From Candidatus Methylomirabilis sp. (lineage in GTDB: Bacteria > Methylomirabilota > Methylomirabilia > Methylomirabilales > CSP1-5), in contig JAAXQN010000157.1 of NCBI GenBank assembly GCA_012974305.1, forward strand, positions 1 through 36,326: a stretch of DNA of 36,326 nt, in the 5' to 3' direction. This document shows positions 16,015 through 23,492 of the stretch, one piece after another (the first letter of the stretch is position 1; each line of letters opens with the position of its first letter). Below the pieces are notes generated by a model, which saw only the letters and a list, made by a program, of their open reading frames with translations, had not been told where the DNA came from and did no database searches. The translations under genes and the position numbers were made by a program.

Positions 16015-16263
16015 TTAGAAGAGGGGCCAGTCCCGATCAAAAAAGTTGATCATCGGGAAGCCAAACATGGATTGCGCCACACGCTTGTGGCACACGGAAC
16101 AGACCATGCCACTGGGTGATCCCGACTTCCACTGATGGAGTCCACACCGGGCCTCCAGCAGCCGGCGGCGATCCAGCCGGTGCAGCTGCAATAAAATTGC
16201 ACTGTAGGCGAGAATCTCGAGGCTATAAAGCAGAATCATCGTTGCCGCATCCACCGTAATCAT
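16015..16263 (-). CDS. Small membrane protein with C-x2-H-x-W-x9-C-x2-C motif
   Basis: 82 aa. An N-terminal membrane helix (ATMILLYSLEILAYSAILLQ) is followed by CGLHQW-(9)-CSVC and a hydrophobic, aromatic tail (MFGFPMINFFDRDWPLF). The ligand spacing is identical to that of the 63-aa protein at 14568-14759, although the sequences differ otherwise. AGGGGAGA lies 7 nt before the ATG. It lies 66 nt downstream of the UGA-interrupted ORF and probably shares its promoter (16577-16606). Metal binding is inferred. Confidence 0.6.
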   Translation of the reverse strand: MITVDAATMILLYSLEILAYSAILLQLHRLDRRRLLEARCGLHQWKSGSPSGMVCSVCHKRVAQSMFGFPMINFFDRDWPLF

Positions 16264-16329
16264 AGTAGATCTCCCCTAGGAAGACTATGAAGGCGATGGA
16301 GGGCAGTGCAATTTCTGGGCCAGCGTCGG

Positions 16330-16521
16330 TTACGGTACTATCCGGCTGTCTTCGGCCACCGCAGTAGCTTCTGGGGCGAGCCCGAGACGGCACCAAATGG
16401 CCTGATAGCCGTCCAGATCAGCCTGCACGGTCTCTGATACAGTCTCCGCGCCCGCGGAGAAAATCAGACATCAGGTCAAGATCGGACGTTGGCAGATGAG
16501 TTGCCACAGTTTGGACACCAT
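16330..16521 (-). pseudogene. Small ORF interrupted by in-frame UGA (nonsense or possible selenocysteine)
   Basis: ATG at 16521 has an excellent Shine-Dalgarno (AAGGAGGG, 5-nt spacing) and a promoter about 56 nt upstream. It encodes 16 codons (MVSKLWQLICQRPILT), then UGA (16471-16473), then 46 further in-frame codons beginning CLIFSAGAETVSE and ending DSRIVP-TAA. If the UGA is read, the N-terminus looks like a short signal peptide. A 6-bp hairpin (CTCCGC-GGGC-GCGGAG) starts 11 nt after the UGA. Alternatives: a decayed gene, a 16-aa leader peptide, or a selenoprotein. I cannot decide; annotated conservatively as a broken gene. Confidence 0.35.
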
Positions 16522-16576
16522 CGTTACCCTCCTTCGTACACATTCGACGTTTCATGGGTTCCACATATTCTCAACA

Positions 16577-16606
16577 CATATAGCATGAACGTTATTCCAC
16601 CTTCAA
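16577..16606 (-). promoter_or_regulatory. Promoter upstream of the UGA-interrupted ORF
   Basis: Minus strand: TTGAAG (16601-16606), 18-bp spacer ending in TGC, then TATATG (16577-16582), an extended -10 type. It would drive the two small genes at 16521-16330 and 16263-16015. Confidence 0.5.
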
Positions 16607-16834
16607 TCCGCTGACCCGCTTCTTTTTTGGCGAGAGGAAAGACCGCTCCTATTCTAGGCCTTGACATATCTCGCCGCTCAAGCGTACGCTCAGAATGTGT
16701 GTTGCGCTGATGCGGGTCGAGAGGCTTTTCGCGATCATCGATGGCCATAGCGACGCTCATGAAGGCAAGCACCGAAGCCTGGAGGAATCCTGGAGAAACT
16801 GGGGCGATCTGCCTGCGGGGCTAGGATAGAGCAG
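16607..16834. other. Intergenic stretch without recognised gene
   Basis: An open frame here on the minus strand (to 16772) lacks a ribosome-binding site, has unprotein-like composition and runs through the promoter above, so it is not called. A TTGACA at 16670-16675 on the plus strand has no convincing -10. Confidence 0.35.
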
Positions 16835-16918
16835 GTGTCAGCAGTCAGCGATCAGCTATTAGCCCCAGGATTTCACGACTGACGGCGGACTGCTGGTTGC
16901 TGATGGCTAATATTGACC
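16835..16918. repeat. Heptameric tandem array, GCTGA/TCAGC type
   Basis: Left units gtgtcag, cagtcag, cgatcag, ctattag and right units gactgac, ggcggac, tgctggt, tgctgat, ggctaat are inverted copies around a short non-repetitive centre. It ends about 10 bp before the ATG at 16929. Confidence 0.7.
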
Positions 16919-16928
16919 GGAGTATCCC

Positions 16929-17360
16929 ATGTGGACTGTGCTGCTGGTAGTTGGCCTCCTTTTGCTCTACGCCTATGGCATGACCCGTGGCACGGCCTGG
17001 CTCGATCAGTGTTCGGATGATGATTTTCGACTGTTCATCTGGGAAACCGAGCCGCACCGGACGGCCGACGCCGTCGGCACGCTCATAGCTCACGTACTCG
17101 TCATCCACGTATGGGCGACCGACCCCGGACGCGTGTGGCTACGGATCGAAGGCTGGATCTTCTTCCCCTGGGCTCGCAGGCTAGAGCGGACCTGCCGGAA
17201 GTACCTGGCTGAGTCTGAGCTTACGCTTGACTTCAGCCGGGTCAGATGGATCAGTCCTGGGGGGCGTCGTTTGCTCCGGCGCCTGGATGACCCCAAGCTG
17301 CACATACAACGCTGGCCGCGCCACCTTCGGCCTCTCTATCCGGCTGCAGGCAGCCCCTAG
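16929..17360 (+). CDS. Hypothetical membrane-anchored protein with STAS-like C-terminus
   Basis: 143 aa. N-terminal helix (WTVLLVVGLLLLYAYGM), a middle region with several Trp residues, and a C-terminal segment ELTLDFSRVRWISPGGRRLL that resembles the strand-helix core of STAS domains (a conserved strand followed by S-x-G-x-x-x-L). The family call is weak. ATG has GGAG 7 nt upstream. It lies just before the E2-like/JAMM block in the same orientation; membership of that block is unproven. Confidence 0.6.
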   Translation: MWTVLLVVGLLLLYAYGMTRGTAWLDQCSDDDFRLFIWETEPHRTADAVGTLIAHVLVIHVWATDPGRVWLRIEGWIFFPWARRLERTCRKYLAESELTLDFSRVRWISPGGRRLLRRLDDPKLHIQRWPRHLRPLYPAAGSP

Positions 17361-17425
17361 GGGCGTGCCCTAATCGTAAACGACCTTTTTCCCTTTTTCG
17401 TGTGCCTCCCCCATGCTAAAAATCA

Positions 17426-18592
17426 ATGAAGGGTGACGGAACCACCACGTTGAGCGGGATGAACCGAATGGGCCTGACACACGACGAGTGCCATGCGCCG
17501 GTTTCGAGAAGGCTGGAACCGGTCTTTGAGGAGTATGCCAAGGCCTTGGGGATTCCGATGCGTGTCCATGTCCCGGTGAACCATTTCTCCCCTCCCTGGT
17601 GGGGCGGTGGTCTGCATCTCCACGTCTTTGCCCTGCCGGCCCGACCCCACTGGTTTAGCCTCTGGCCGATCACCCCAAGCGTCGAGATGCGCGCCGTCTT
17701 TTCTCTGGCGTTGGCCGACAAGACGAACAATCCACTGGATCCTCGGCAGCTCTTCTCGCAGGGCGCCTTGAAATACGATCAGCAGGGGCATGCGGTCGCC
17801 GGAATTCTGGGAGAGAACATCTACGTCCTCTTCGATCTCCTGGGGCAACCCGAGGAGTTGGTGCCGCTCATGCTGCGCAGGATCCTCGACCTGTGTCTCG
17901 AGGGCTTGACAGAGTCGCTGTCCCACTGGACCGGGAGACTCCCTCATCAGCTCGAGATCACCCTCCATCGTCTGAGTCACTCGACCACGCTGGCCAGCCT
18001 GGACCACTCCGTTTCCCCGGAGGACTCCGGAACCCAAGACCCCCCACCTCGAGTGGCGGGGGACCCTGTGGATGTGTTCAATGGACGGATGGCGGCCGTG
18101 GAAGAGAATCTCAAAGAGCTCTCACGCCAAATGGGGTCGCAAACCCGCCTGCTGAGGAACTGCCGGGAGCGACTTGGCACACTCAAGCAGGCCGAGCAAT
18201 CCACAGAGCTGCTTGAGCGAGAGCTGGATGGGTTGCTTAGTATTCCCGAAATACGAGAAGTACAGGTCTTGGAGGATCGCCTGCGCGTCTTCACGGATAC
18301 CGTTGATACCGTCGTCGCCAGCAAGCGGTACCGGTTGGGACGCTTTCGCCTCGATATCCGCTTCAATGGCGACGTGGACATCAAGAACCTGACCCGGGCA
18401 TACGGCTACTATGACCATCCGCACGTCTGGAATGCCAAACCCTGCCTGGGCAACATCCATCAGAGTGTCCTGAAACTGGTCAGCGAATTCCAGTGGGTTG
18501 CCACTGCTGAACTGCTCCTCGAGTATCTGAAGACCGTGAATCCGAACGGGTGGTACACGCCCATCGACCACTGGGAGGAGCTTCAGGCGTGA
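17426..18592 (+). CDS. Protein with E2/UBC-like C-terminal domain
   Basis: 388 aa from ATG 17426 (ATG 17459 is an alternative; neither has a strong Shine-Dalgarno). The N-terminal half is mixed alpha/beta; residues about 220-265 look like a coiled coil (AVEENLKELSRQMGS ... LLERELDGLL). The C-terminus runs GRFRLDIRFNGDV, then YYDHPHVWNAKPCLGNI and WVATAELLLEYLKTVNP. This matches the E2 pattern (beta meander, HPN/HPH-V, a Cys near residue 340 in P-C-L-G-N-I, a Trp, then a helix), including a possible thioester Cys. Its stop overlaps the GTG start of a JAMM isopeptidase gene, supporting a ubiquitin-related role. The fold assignment is inferred from motifs only. Confidence 0.6.
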   Translation: MKGDGTTTLSGMNRMGLTHDECHAPVSRRLEPVFEEYAKALGIPMRVHVPVNHFSPPWWGGGLHLHVFALPARPHWFSLWPITPSVEMRAVFSLALADKTNNPLDPRQLFSQGALKYDQQGHAVAGILGENIYVLFDLLGQPEELVPLMLRRILDLCLEGLTESLSHWTGRLPHQLEITLHRLSHSTTLASLDHSVSPEDSGTQDPPPRVAGDPVDVFNGRMAAVEENLKELSRQMGSQTRLLRNCRERLGTLKQAEQSTELLERELDGLLSIPEIREVQVLEDRLRVFTDTVDTVVASKRYRLGRFRLDIRFNGDVDIKNLTRAYGYYDHPHVWNAKPCLGNIHQSVLKLVSEFQWVATAELLLEYLKTVNPNGWYTPIDHWEELQA

Positions 18593-19230
18593 ACTGGACC
18601 GGCAACACCCCGCCCGAGATCCTGATTACCCCGCAGGCTTTTCAAAAGCTGCGACTGTACATCGACCTCTGCCCGATGGAGATTGGCGGACTCGGCGAAG
18701 TGGAGCGGGACGGCCACCGTTTCTTGATTACCGATCTCTTCATTCTCCCGCAAAAAGTTTCCCCGGCGGAGACGGAGCTTGACCCGGCGGCCATGCTCGA
18801 AATCCTTGAATGCTGCGTTGCCGAGGGGCGGAATCCTGCATCCCTGTGTCTGTGGTGGCACAGCCACGCAGAGATGGACCTGGAGTGGAGTGAAACCGAT
18901 AAACGCACCATCGCGAATTTCTCCGGGGACTTTATGATCTCTGTCGTCGGCAATAAGGCCGGCGCCTTTGCCTGTCGCCTCGACACCTTGGACTCGAACG
19001 GGCAGACGCTCGGGGATCTTTCCCTGACGATCCTTCCCAGCGAGGGGACTGAAGTGGACGAGGCAGTTCTCCGCAGCGCCATCATTGCCGAGATGTGCGA
19101 GAAGCTCCAAGTGATCAACAAGGATCTGCAGTTTCATGAGATCCCTGTCGAAGTGGAATTTTTGTCTCCCTTCCCCCCTGAGCTTTGCCCGCCAGAGTCC
19201 CCATCCTCGTCGGTGACCGACGACCGTTGA
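18589..19230 (+). CDS. JAMM/MPN-type metal isopeptidase (Mov34/PAD-1-like)
   Basis: 213 aa from GTG 18589, which overlaps the preceding stop (GTGA) and has GGAGG at proper spacing. The full JAMM zinc signature is present: Glu31 (CPMEIGGLGEV), then H91-S-H93 followed by seven residues, S101, two residues, D104 (HSHAEMDLEWSETD). JAMM enzymes remove ubiquitin-like proteins from targets or trim their C-termini. The downstream half is unassigned. The last residues (SSVTDDR) are encoded by a heptamer array. Coupling to the E2-like gene argues for a joint conjugation/deconjugation role. Confidence 0.85.
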   Translation: MNWTGNTPPEILITPQAFQKLRLYIDLCPMEIGGLGEVERDGHRFLITDLFILPQKVSPAETELDPAAMLEILECCVAEGRNPASLCLWWHSHAEMDLEWSETDKRTIANFSGDFMISVVGNKAGAFACRLDTLDSNGQTLGDLSLTILPSEGTEVDEAVLRSAIIAEMCEKLQVINKDLQFHEIPVEVEFLSPFPPELCPPESPSSSVTDDR

Positions 19231-19287
19231 CCGCGAACCAAGAGCTCGGACATTGGACCTCGGACCTTAAGCCGTGAAGCGTGAACA
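19211..19287. repeat. Heptameric tandem array overlapping the JAMM gene end
   Basis: Eleven 7-nt units: cggtgac, cgacgac, cgttgac, cgcgaac, caagagc, tcggaca, ttggacc, tcggacc, ttaagcc, gtgaagc, gtgaaca. The first units encode the JAMM C-terminus and stop. Confidence 0.75.
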
Positions 19288-19301
19288 TGTTGGAGGTGGA
19301 C

Positions 19302-20042
19302 ATGATCCGATTCTTGCGAGTCACCGATCTCCGATCTGCGGACAACCATGCCATCCCAGCCTATCTATTCCTCCCAGAATCCCCCCGGGGGGGGGCGGCC
19401 GTCGTTCACGGCTATGGAGGGTGCAAGGAGCAGATGCTGGGGATCTCGGCGCGCCTCGCTGAGGAGGGATGGGCCAGCCTGGCCATCGACATCCGCGGAC
19501 ACGGTGAGCACCCCGCCCCCTTGGACGAGAGGCTGCTGCAGGATCTGGAGGCGGCCCTGGACTCCCTACGACGTTACGGGAGGGTGGTTGCCCTAGGGCA
19601 CAGCCTGGGCGGGCGCCTTGCCCTGATCTCCAGCGCCGACCTCGTTATCGCCATCTCTCCCGCCGTGGCCAGTCGGCCTTCCGAGGAGGGAAGGCAGATG
19701 CTCCTCGCCTTTGGGTCCACCACCGTCCGGAGCCCGAGTCCAGACTATATCCTGGAACTCCTTCGGAAGATGGAGCAGGTCCAGGAGCCGACCCGGCCGG
19801 TCCTGCTCCTTCACGGGGACCAGGATATTCCGACCCTCATCGAAGGGATTCGTGGGCTGGCAGGAGACCTCCCCCAGGGAACGTTGGCGGCCGTGACCGC
19901 CTTCCAGCACCCCGAGGCCTCCCTCAGCCCTGCCATCCTGCCCTATCTCAACCGATGGTTCAACCACCTGGACCTGAAGTTCAACCCCGACGTCTTCCAG
20001 CGGGCAGTGGCATGGCTCAAGGTCCAAGAGGGGAGCGGATAA
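19302..20042 (+). CDS. Alpha/beta hydrolase
   Basis: 246 aa from ATG 19302 (GGAGGT 5 nt upstream; the ATG/GTG codons earlier lie at the edge of a heptamer array). HGYGG forms the oxyanion region, the nucleophile elbow is GHSLGG, and LLLHGDQD carries the likely acidic residue; the catalytic His may be in TAFQHPEA. Cytoplasmic, no signal peptide. Substrate unknown. It lies between the JAMM gene and a second E2-related gene on the same strand. Confidence 0.85.
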   Translation: MIRFLRVTDLRSADNHAIPAYLFLPESPRGGAAVVHGYGGCKEQMLGISARLAEEGWASLAIDIRGHGEHPAPLDERLLQDLEAALDSLRRYGRVVALGHSLGGRLALISSADLVIAISPAVASRPSEEGRQMLLAFGSTTVRSPSPDYILELLRKMEQVQEPTRPVLLLHGDQDIPTLIEGIRGLAGDLPQGTLAAVTAFQHPEASLSPAILPYLNRWFNHLDLKFNPDVFQRAVAWLKVQEGSG

Positions 20043-20052
20043 CTCGGTCGCC

Positions 20053-20901
20053 TTGACACGTGAATTGAAGACACCTAAGCTCAAGGGACACAGGAGGGAA
20101 AAGGGAGCTGTGGAGTGGATCGAGATTCGAGAGAAAAAGGTCTTCCTCTACCGGGATGGGTCACCCCCCACCCTTAATCGAGAGGTTCCGCTCGAGGACT
20201 TTCTCCGGCAGGTGGCCGCTTCAGCCCGTCGTCCCGGTCGAGGGCACCATCTCCTCCTCCCCCCCGGCACTCGCATCGCCAAGCTGGAAGGGGCGGTCAA
20301 CGTGCTCTGCATCGAGCAACCGCCACAGCTGCGACTGATCCGCTGGAGCGATACCCCTATGGGGAAAGGGGGGGAGTACCAGACCCACCGCCTCGCCTTC
20401 CCCTATATTGTCTATCTCTTCCTCTTCTTCCAGGGAAGCTTCGAGGAGATGCGCGTCTACTATCGGACCGCCCCGATTCAGAGCCCGAATGACGTCTTGC
20501 TGATGCCGAACCTCTGGAATGTGCAGGCCGACCCCGGAAAGCTCTCGGCCTGTCGTGCCTGTCTCAGAGGCCGACGCTCTGATCTGTGGGGGGATCCTTT
20601 GGCCGACCAAATACCGGTCCTGTTGGACCACTTCTGGGGCACCGGCTTTAACACCGACATCGAGGGGAATTGCTTCGAGCGTGCCCGGGGCCTCGACTCT
20701 CGCGTCGCCTCGCTCGAGGCGTGGAAAGACGCTTCAGTGGCCGATCCCCTCTTCCCCCTTGCACTCAGCTGGGAGCCGCTCGAGCCGACCGTCGGGGAAG
20801 TCATGGATCGCCTCATCCAAACCGGTCCCCAGCCGCGTCAGGCCATCGGCGAAGCCTCCGACCTGGCAGACCTGATCTACCGCATTCCCGAAGCCAAATA
20901 G
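20053..20901 (+). CDS. Prok-E2_D / PRTRC-B-like protein (putative E2-fold)
   Basis: 282 aa from TTG 20053; GTG 20110, preceded by AGGAGGG, is a good alternative start. The middle (LAFPYIVYLFLFF, MRVYYRTAPI, DVLLMPNLWNV ... ACRACLRG) followed by PLADQIPVLLDHFWGTGFN resembles the arrangement in PRTRC system protein B / Prok-E2_D: a hydrophobic strand, a 'P-x-x-NV' segment, a Cys (here C167 and C170), then a helix with F-W/F-F. The similarity is by pattern only. Ten bases separate it from the hydrolase stop, so it probably belongs to the same transcription unit. Confidence 0.5.
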   Translation: MTRELKTPKLKGHRREKGAVEWIEIREKKVFLYRDGSPPTLNREVPLEDFLRQVAASARRPGRGHHLLLPPGTRIAKLEGAVNVLCIEQPPQLRLIRWSDTPMGKGGEYQTHRLAFPYIVYLFLFFQGSFEEMRVYYRTAPIQSPNDVLLMPNLWNVQADPGKLSACRACLRGRRSDLWGDPLADQIPVLLDHFWGTGFNTDIEGNCFERARGLDSRVASLEAWKDASVADPLFPLALSWEPLEPTVGEVMDRLIQTGPQPRQAIGEASDLADLIYRIPEAK

Positions 20902-20946
20902 GGGAGAAACGCGCACATGGCGGGGTGGGGTTTTCACCTTCAATAG

Positions 20947-21271
20947 GTGAAGCATCCCTTATACTTCACGTATGAGGGATCGATTGTCGCCACGGAGGAG
21001 ACAGAGCCGCTCCACTGCTTCTTGATGCTGGGCCAGGATCACTTACCCGTTGAACTCAAGTCCCTGGAGCAGCATTTTCCCCGAGGAGCTCATGCAGGCC
21101 TGGGGGGCCCATTTGGGGAACCCGGCCTACGGCCCGATCACCCACTCTCGGACAGGAGAGATCGAAGAGCCCTTTGGCGAGATGATCCTGACCGCAACAT
21201 GGCGCTTTCCCCCCGAGGACCGCGAGATTCTCAGGGCCAGGGTCGAGAGCTTCCTGGAAAAAAACACTTGA
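20947..21271 (+). pseudogene. Frameshifted small gene of unknown family
   Basis: The first frame (MKHPLYFTYEGSIVATEE ... VELKSLEQHFP) continues meaningfully only one base later (PEELMQAWGAHLGNPAYGP ... RARVESFLEKNT). The switch is at TTTTCCCC (21075-21082): dropping one C restores a protein of about 107 aa. In addition the frame extends upstream to an ATG at 20917 but is cut by TAG just before the GTG at 20947. It is a broken gene, an assembly error or a +1 frameshift at CCC-C. No family recognised; it lies inside the E2/JAMM block. Confidence 0.5.
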
Positions 21272-21397
21272 TAAAGATCTATGTGCTATATTATAGAACA
21301 AGGTTTGAGGGGGTAATCCTCGTAGGATGGATCCCATGAAGCCCGACCGACGCCGGAGCCGACTTGGCGACACCGCGCGGAGCGAGTGAGGAAGACG

Positions 21398-21739
21398 ATG
21401 ATCACAGGGCAGGAGCGGAAACGCATGGAAGAGCGATTCGGGGAGATCGGTGAGGGCCTCACCGAACTCACCATAGAGGGGAAGCGGTACGATCTGTATC
21501 AACTGCTCAAGGGCATAGGATTAGACCACGCTGACATCCGCCCCATCGACGCCCACGTCGTCGATGCGCCCAACCGCTTCGCCATCCGGTACTTTGACCT
21601 GGAGGACCGGTGCATCGTCGCCTACGAGTTCGACCCCGAATTCCGGTATCTGGGGGAGGTTCGGGCCCATATAGACGAATGGATGGGAAATGACTACTAC
21701 GACTTCCCCTGGTCCATCTCTTGCCCCGACTCCTTCTGA
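21398..21739 (+). CDS. Hypothetical protein, 113 aa
   Basis: ATG 21398 is preceded by GAGG at 6 nt. Acidic protein with an N-terminal helical part (ERKRMEERFGEIGEGL) and alternating hydrophobic strands (FAIRYFDLEDRCIVAYEFD). No known family. An extended -10 box (TGCTATATT, near 21284-21292) lies upstream, overlapping a half-site ATAGAAC like that of the IclR operators. Confidence 0.6.
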   Translation: MITGQERKRMEERFGEIGEGLTELTIEGKRYDLYQLLKGIGLDHADIRPIDAHVVDAPNRFAIRYFDLEDRCIVAYEFDPEFRYLGEVRAHIDEWMGNDYYDFPWSISCPDSF

Positions 21740-22019
21740 TCCCTGCCCCAAGGAAACGTGGCGGATCCAGGGGATCGGATGGGAGAGACGCGGGTTCGCC
21801 TATGAGGGGACCGCGAAAAACGACCAGGAGGACCTTTCCTTCTCCCTCCGTTACCATGAAACCCACTTGGCTCTAGCGATCTATTCGTCCCGACCTGCCG
21901 CCTTTCAGCTTGTAGAGCACCTGAGCAAAACCCTGGGAAAGCCAACCACCGGCCCCGATCTTCTCAACATCGGAGAGCTCAGCGACAGCGACGGGGAAGT
22001 CTCCACCTATACCGTTTAG
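21690..22019 (+). CDS. Hypothetical protein, about 109 aa
   Basis: The open frame overlaps the previous gene by 50 bp; the first 15 residues (Thr/Ser/Pro-rich) are probably not natural, and the true start is unclear because no ATG/GTG/TTG follows soon. From about residue 20 it looks protein-like (GWERRGFAYEGTAKNDQED, LSFSLRYHETHLALAIYSS). Possibly translated by coupling or frameshift from the upstream gene. No family recognised. Confidence 0.45.
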   Translation: MTTTTSPGPSLAPTPSDPCPKETWRIQGIGWERRGFAYEGTAKNDQEDLSFSLRYHETHLALAIYSSRPAAFQLVEHLSKTLGKPTTGPDLLNIGELSDSDGEVSTYTV

Positions 22020-22023
22020 TTTG

Positions 22024-22128
22024 TCCGTGGTTCGTGATTGGTGGTAGGTGGTTGGTGAAAACCACCAGCCACTAATCACTAGTCACCAGTCACTATCGGT
22101 CATCGGTCAACGGTCGTCGGTCATCGAG
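22024..22128. repeat. Heptameric tandem array, GTGG/CCAC then CGGT type
   Basis: Fifteen consecutive 7-nt units without phase break: tccgtgg, ttcgtga, ttggtgg, taggtgg, ttggtga, aaaccac, cagccac, taatcac, tagtcac, cagtcac, tatcggt, catcggt, caacggt, cgtcggt, catcgag. Three unit families follow one another, the first two being inverted copies. Confidence 0.9.
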
Positions 22129-22136
22129 GTGCAGAG

Positions 22137-23492
22137 ATGGATGAGCATCCACGGATCGCCCCGCAGCGAAGACACCTCGAGAGACAGGCGCAAGATCTCT
22201 TAGAGCGCGTCCCCTTCATGGAGGACGAAGAGCTGCGGTGGACCGTTCGGTTTCTCAGAGATTGTCTCCCCCCTATGGAGCAAGCCGCAATGCTCCGGGA
22301 CCACAGTGAGCATCTCGACCTCCATCAGATGCGGCAGATGGTGGAGCAGTTTATCCCCCGGTACACGGACCATGCCCTTGAGGCGCTGGAGGCCAAGCGG
22401 TTTACCTCGGGACAAAGCCTTCGGGATTTGACCGATGAAGAACTCCAGGGGATCTCTGCGGCAGAGAAGTGGGATCTCTTCCTGCAAGATTCCACTGCCT
22501 TACAGCCATATCAGGTCCGGCGAGAGCTGGCGCGCCTGTTCATGTGTCTCAATTTCGACCTTTTTCATGACACCCTCTCGGCAGAAGCGGCGATCGAATT
22601 TAGCGCCTACCTTGACCTCGTGGAACGTTTCGGCGCACTGTCGGATCAGGCGATCGAGAATCTGAAAGAGCAGGCCGTCGCTGCCTTTCGAGGCCTCAAT
22701 GTTCGAGACGTCTCTGCAGTGGAGGCGGCGTTGGCCACACTGCGGGAGGCCATCGGCGGGGCAGCAGGTCTCAATCCGCCCTTCGATTCCCTCTTCAGCG
22801 AGCGGATGGAGCGATGGCCCGCGAGCGCTCCAGAAACCCTCCCGGACGTGTTAAATCCGGAAATCACGGCCGCCGTCGAGGCGATGAATCTCGAGCAGCT
22901 GCAGACCTCTCTCCGGGTTCTGATGGAGTTGATGAGCCTGGAAGAACAACAACGGGAGATCGAGCCCCTCAAGGGAAAATATCGTTCCCTCACTGATATC
23001 CCCGCCGAGGAGCTCAGCATCTTCCTTCCCCAACTCTCCATGCGGTTAGGAGATAGGAATGTCTGCGACTTCGCTCTTCGATACCGGTCAGGGCGTCTCT
23101 GGGCTCGGGAAAAGGTGAGTCCGCAGGCCTGGAAGCTCCTCCCCTTCCAGGACAAATTCATGGTGCTCGAGGCAGATAACGATGCCATGGACTTGCTGCA
23201 GGCCTCCCGGCACCTGACTCGCCTCTTGCTCACCGACGGATACGAACGCCTCTTTGATCCTGCCTATCAGGTTGCCCTGACACACGAGCCTCTGTATCGC
23301 CGCGTCCTCGACTACTGCATGACGGAGCTTCAGGACCGAGACCAGCTGCAACGGGTGAACCGCCAGGTCACCAGAATGATGCTGGAGCTCGAGGAGCTCG
23401 TGCCGGAAGGGGAGAGAGCGGGTCGGTTTCTTGAGATCCGGGAGGTCATCGGCAAGATCTTCAAGATCGAACCGCCCGCCGAAAAGCAATAA
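22137..23492 (+). CDS. Large helical protein of unknown function
   Basis: 451 aa, almost entirely predicted helical, rich in Leu/Glu/Arg (MRQMVEQFIPRYTDHALEAL, EQLQTSLRVLMELMSLEEQQ). No signal peptide, catalytic motif or known family recognised. ATG has GAGG 7 nt upstream. Its stop overlaps the start of the TPR gene by one base (TAATG), so the two are translationally coupled and probably interact. It belongs to the same-strand block after the JAMM and E2-like genes. Confidence 0.75.
   Translation: MDEHPRIAPQRRHLERQAQDLLERVPFMEDEELRWTVRFLRDCLPPMEQAAMLRDHSEHLDLHQMRQMVEQFIPRYTDHALEALEAKRFTSGQSLRDLTDEELQGISAAEKWDLFLQDSTALQPYQVRRELARLFMCLNFDLFHDTLSAEAAIEFSAYLDLVERFGALSDQAIENLKEQAVAAFRGLNVRDVSAVEAALATLREAIGGAAGLNPPFDSLFSERMERWPASAPETLPDVLNPEITAAVEAMNLEQLQTSLRVLMELMSLEEQQREIEPLKGKYRSLTDIPAEELSIFLPQLSMRLGDRNVCDFALRYRSGRLWAREKVSPQAWKLLPFQDKFMVLEADNDAMDLLQASRHLTRLLLTDGYERLFDPAYQVALTHEPLYRRVLDYCMTELQDRDQLQRVNRQVTRMMLELEELVPEGERAGRFLEIREVIGKIFKIEPPAEKQ

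Noticed and set aside
16524-16772. 82-codon minus-strand ORF ending in a Gly-Gly
   Set aside because: A C-terminal GG recalls ubiquitin-like proteins, but it has no Shine-Dalgarno, no beta-grasp-like pattern, runs through a predicted promoter, and the GG comes from the ribosome-binding site of the next ORF.
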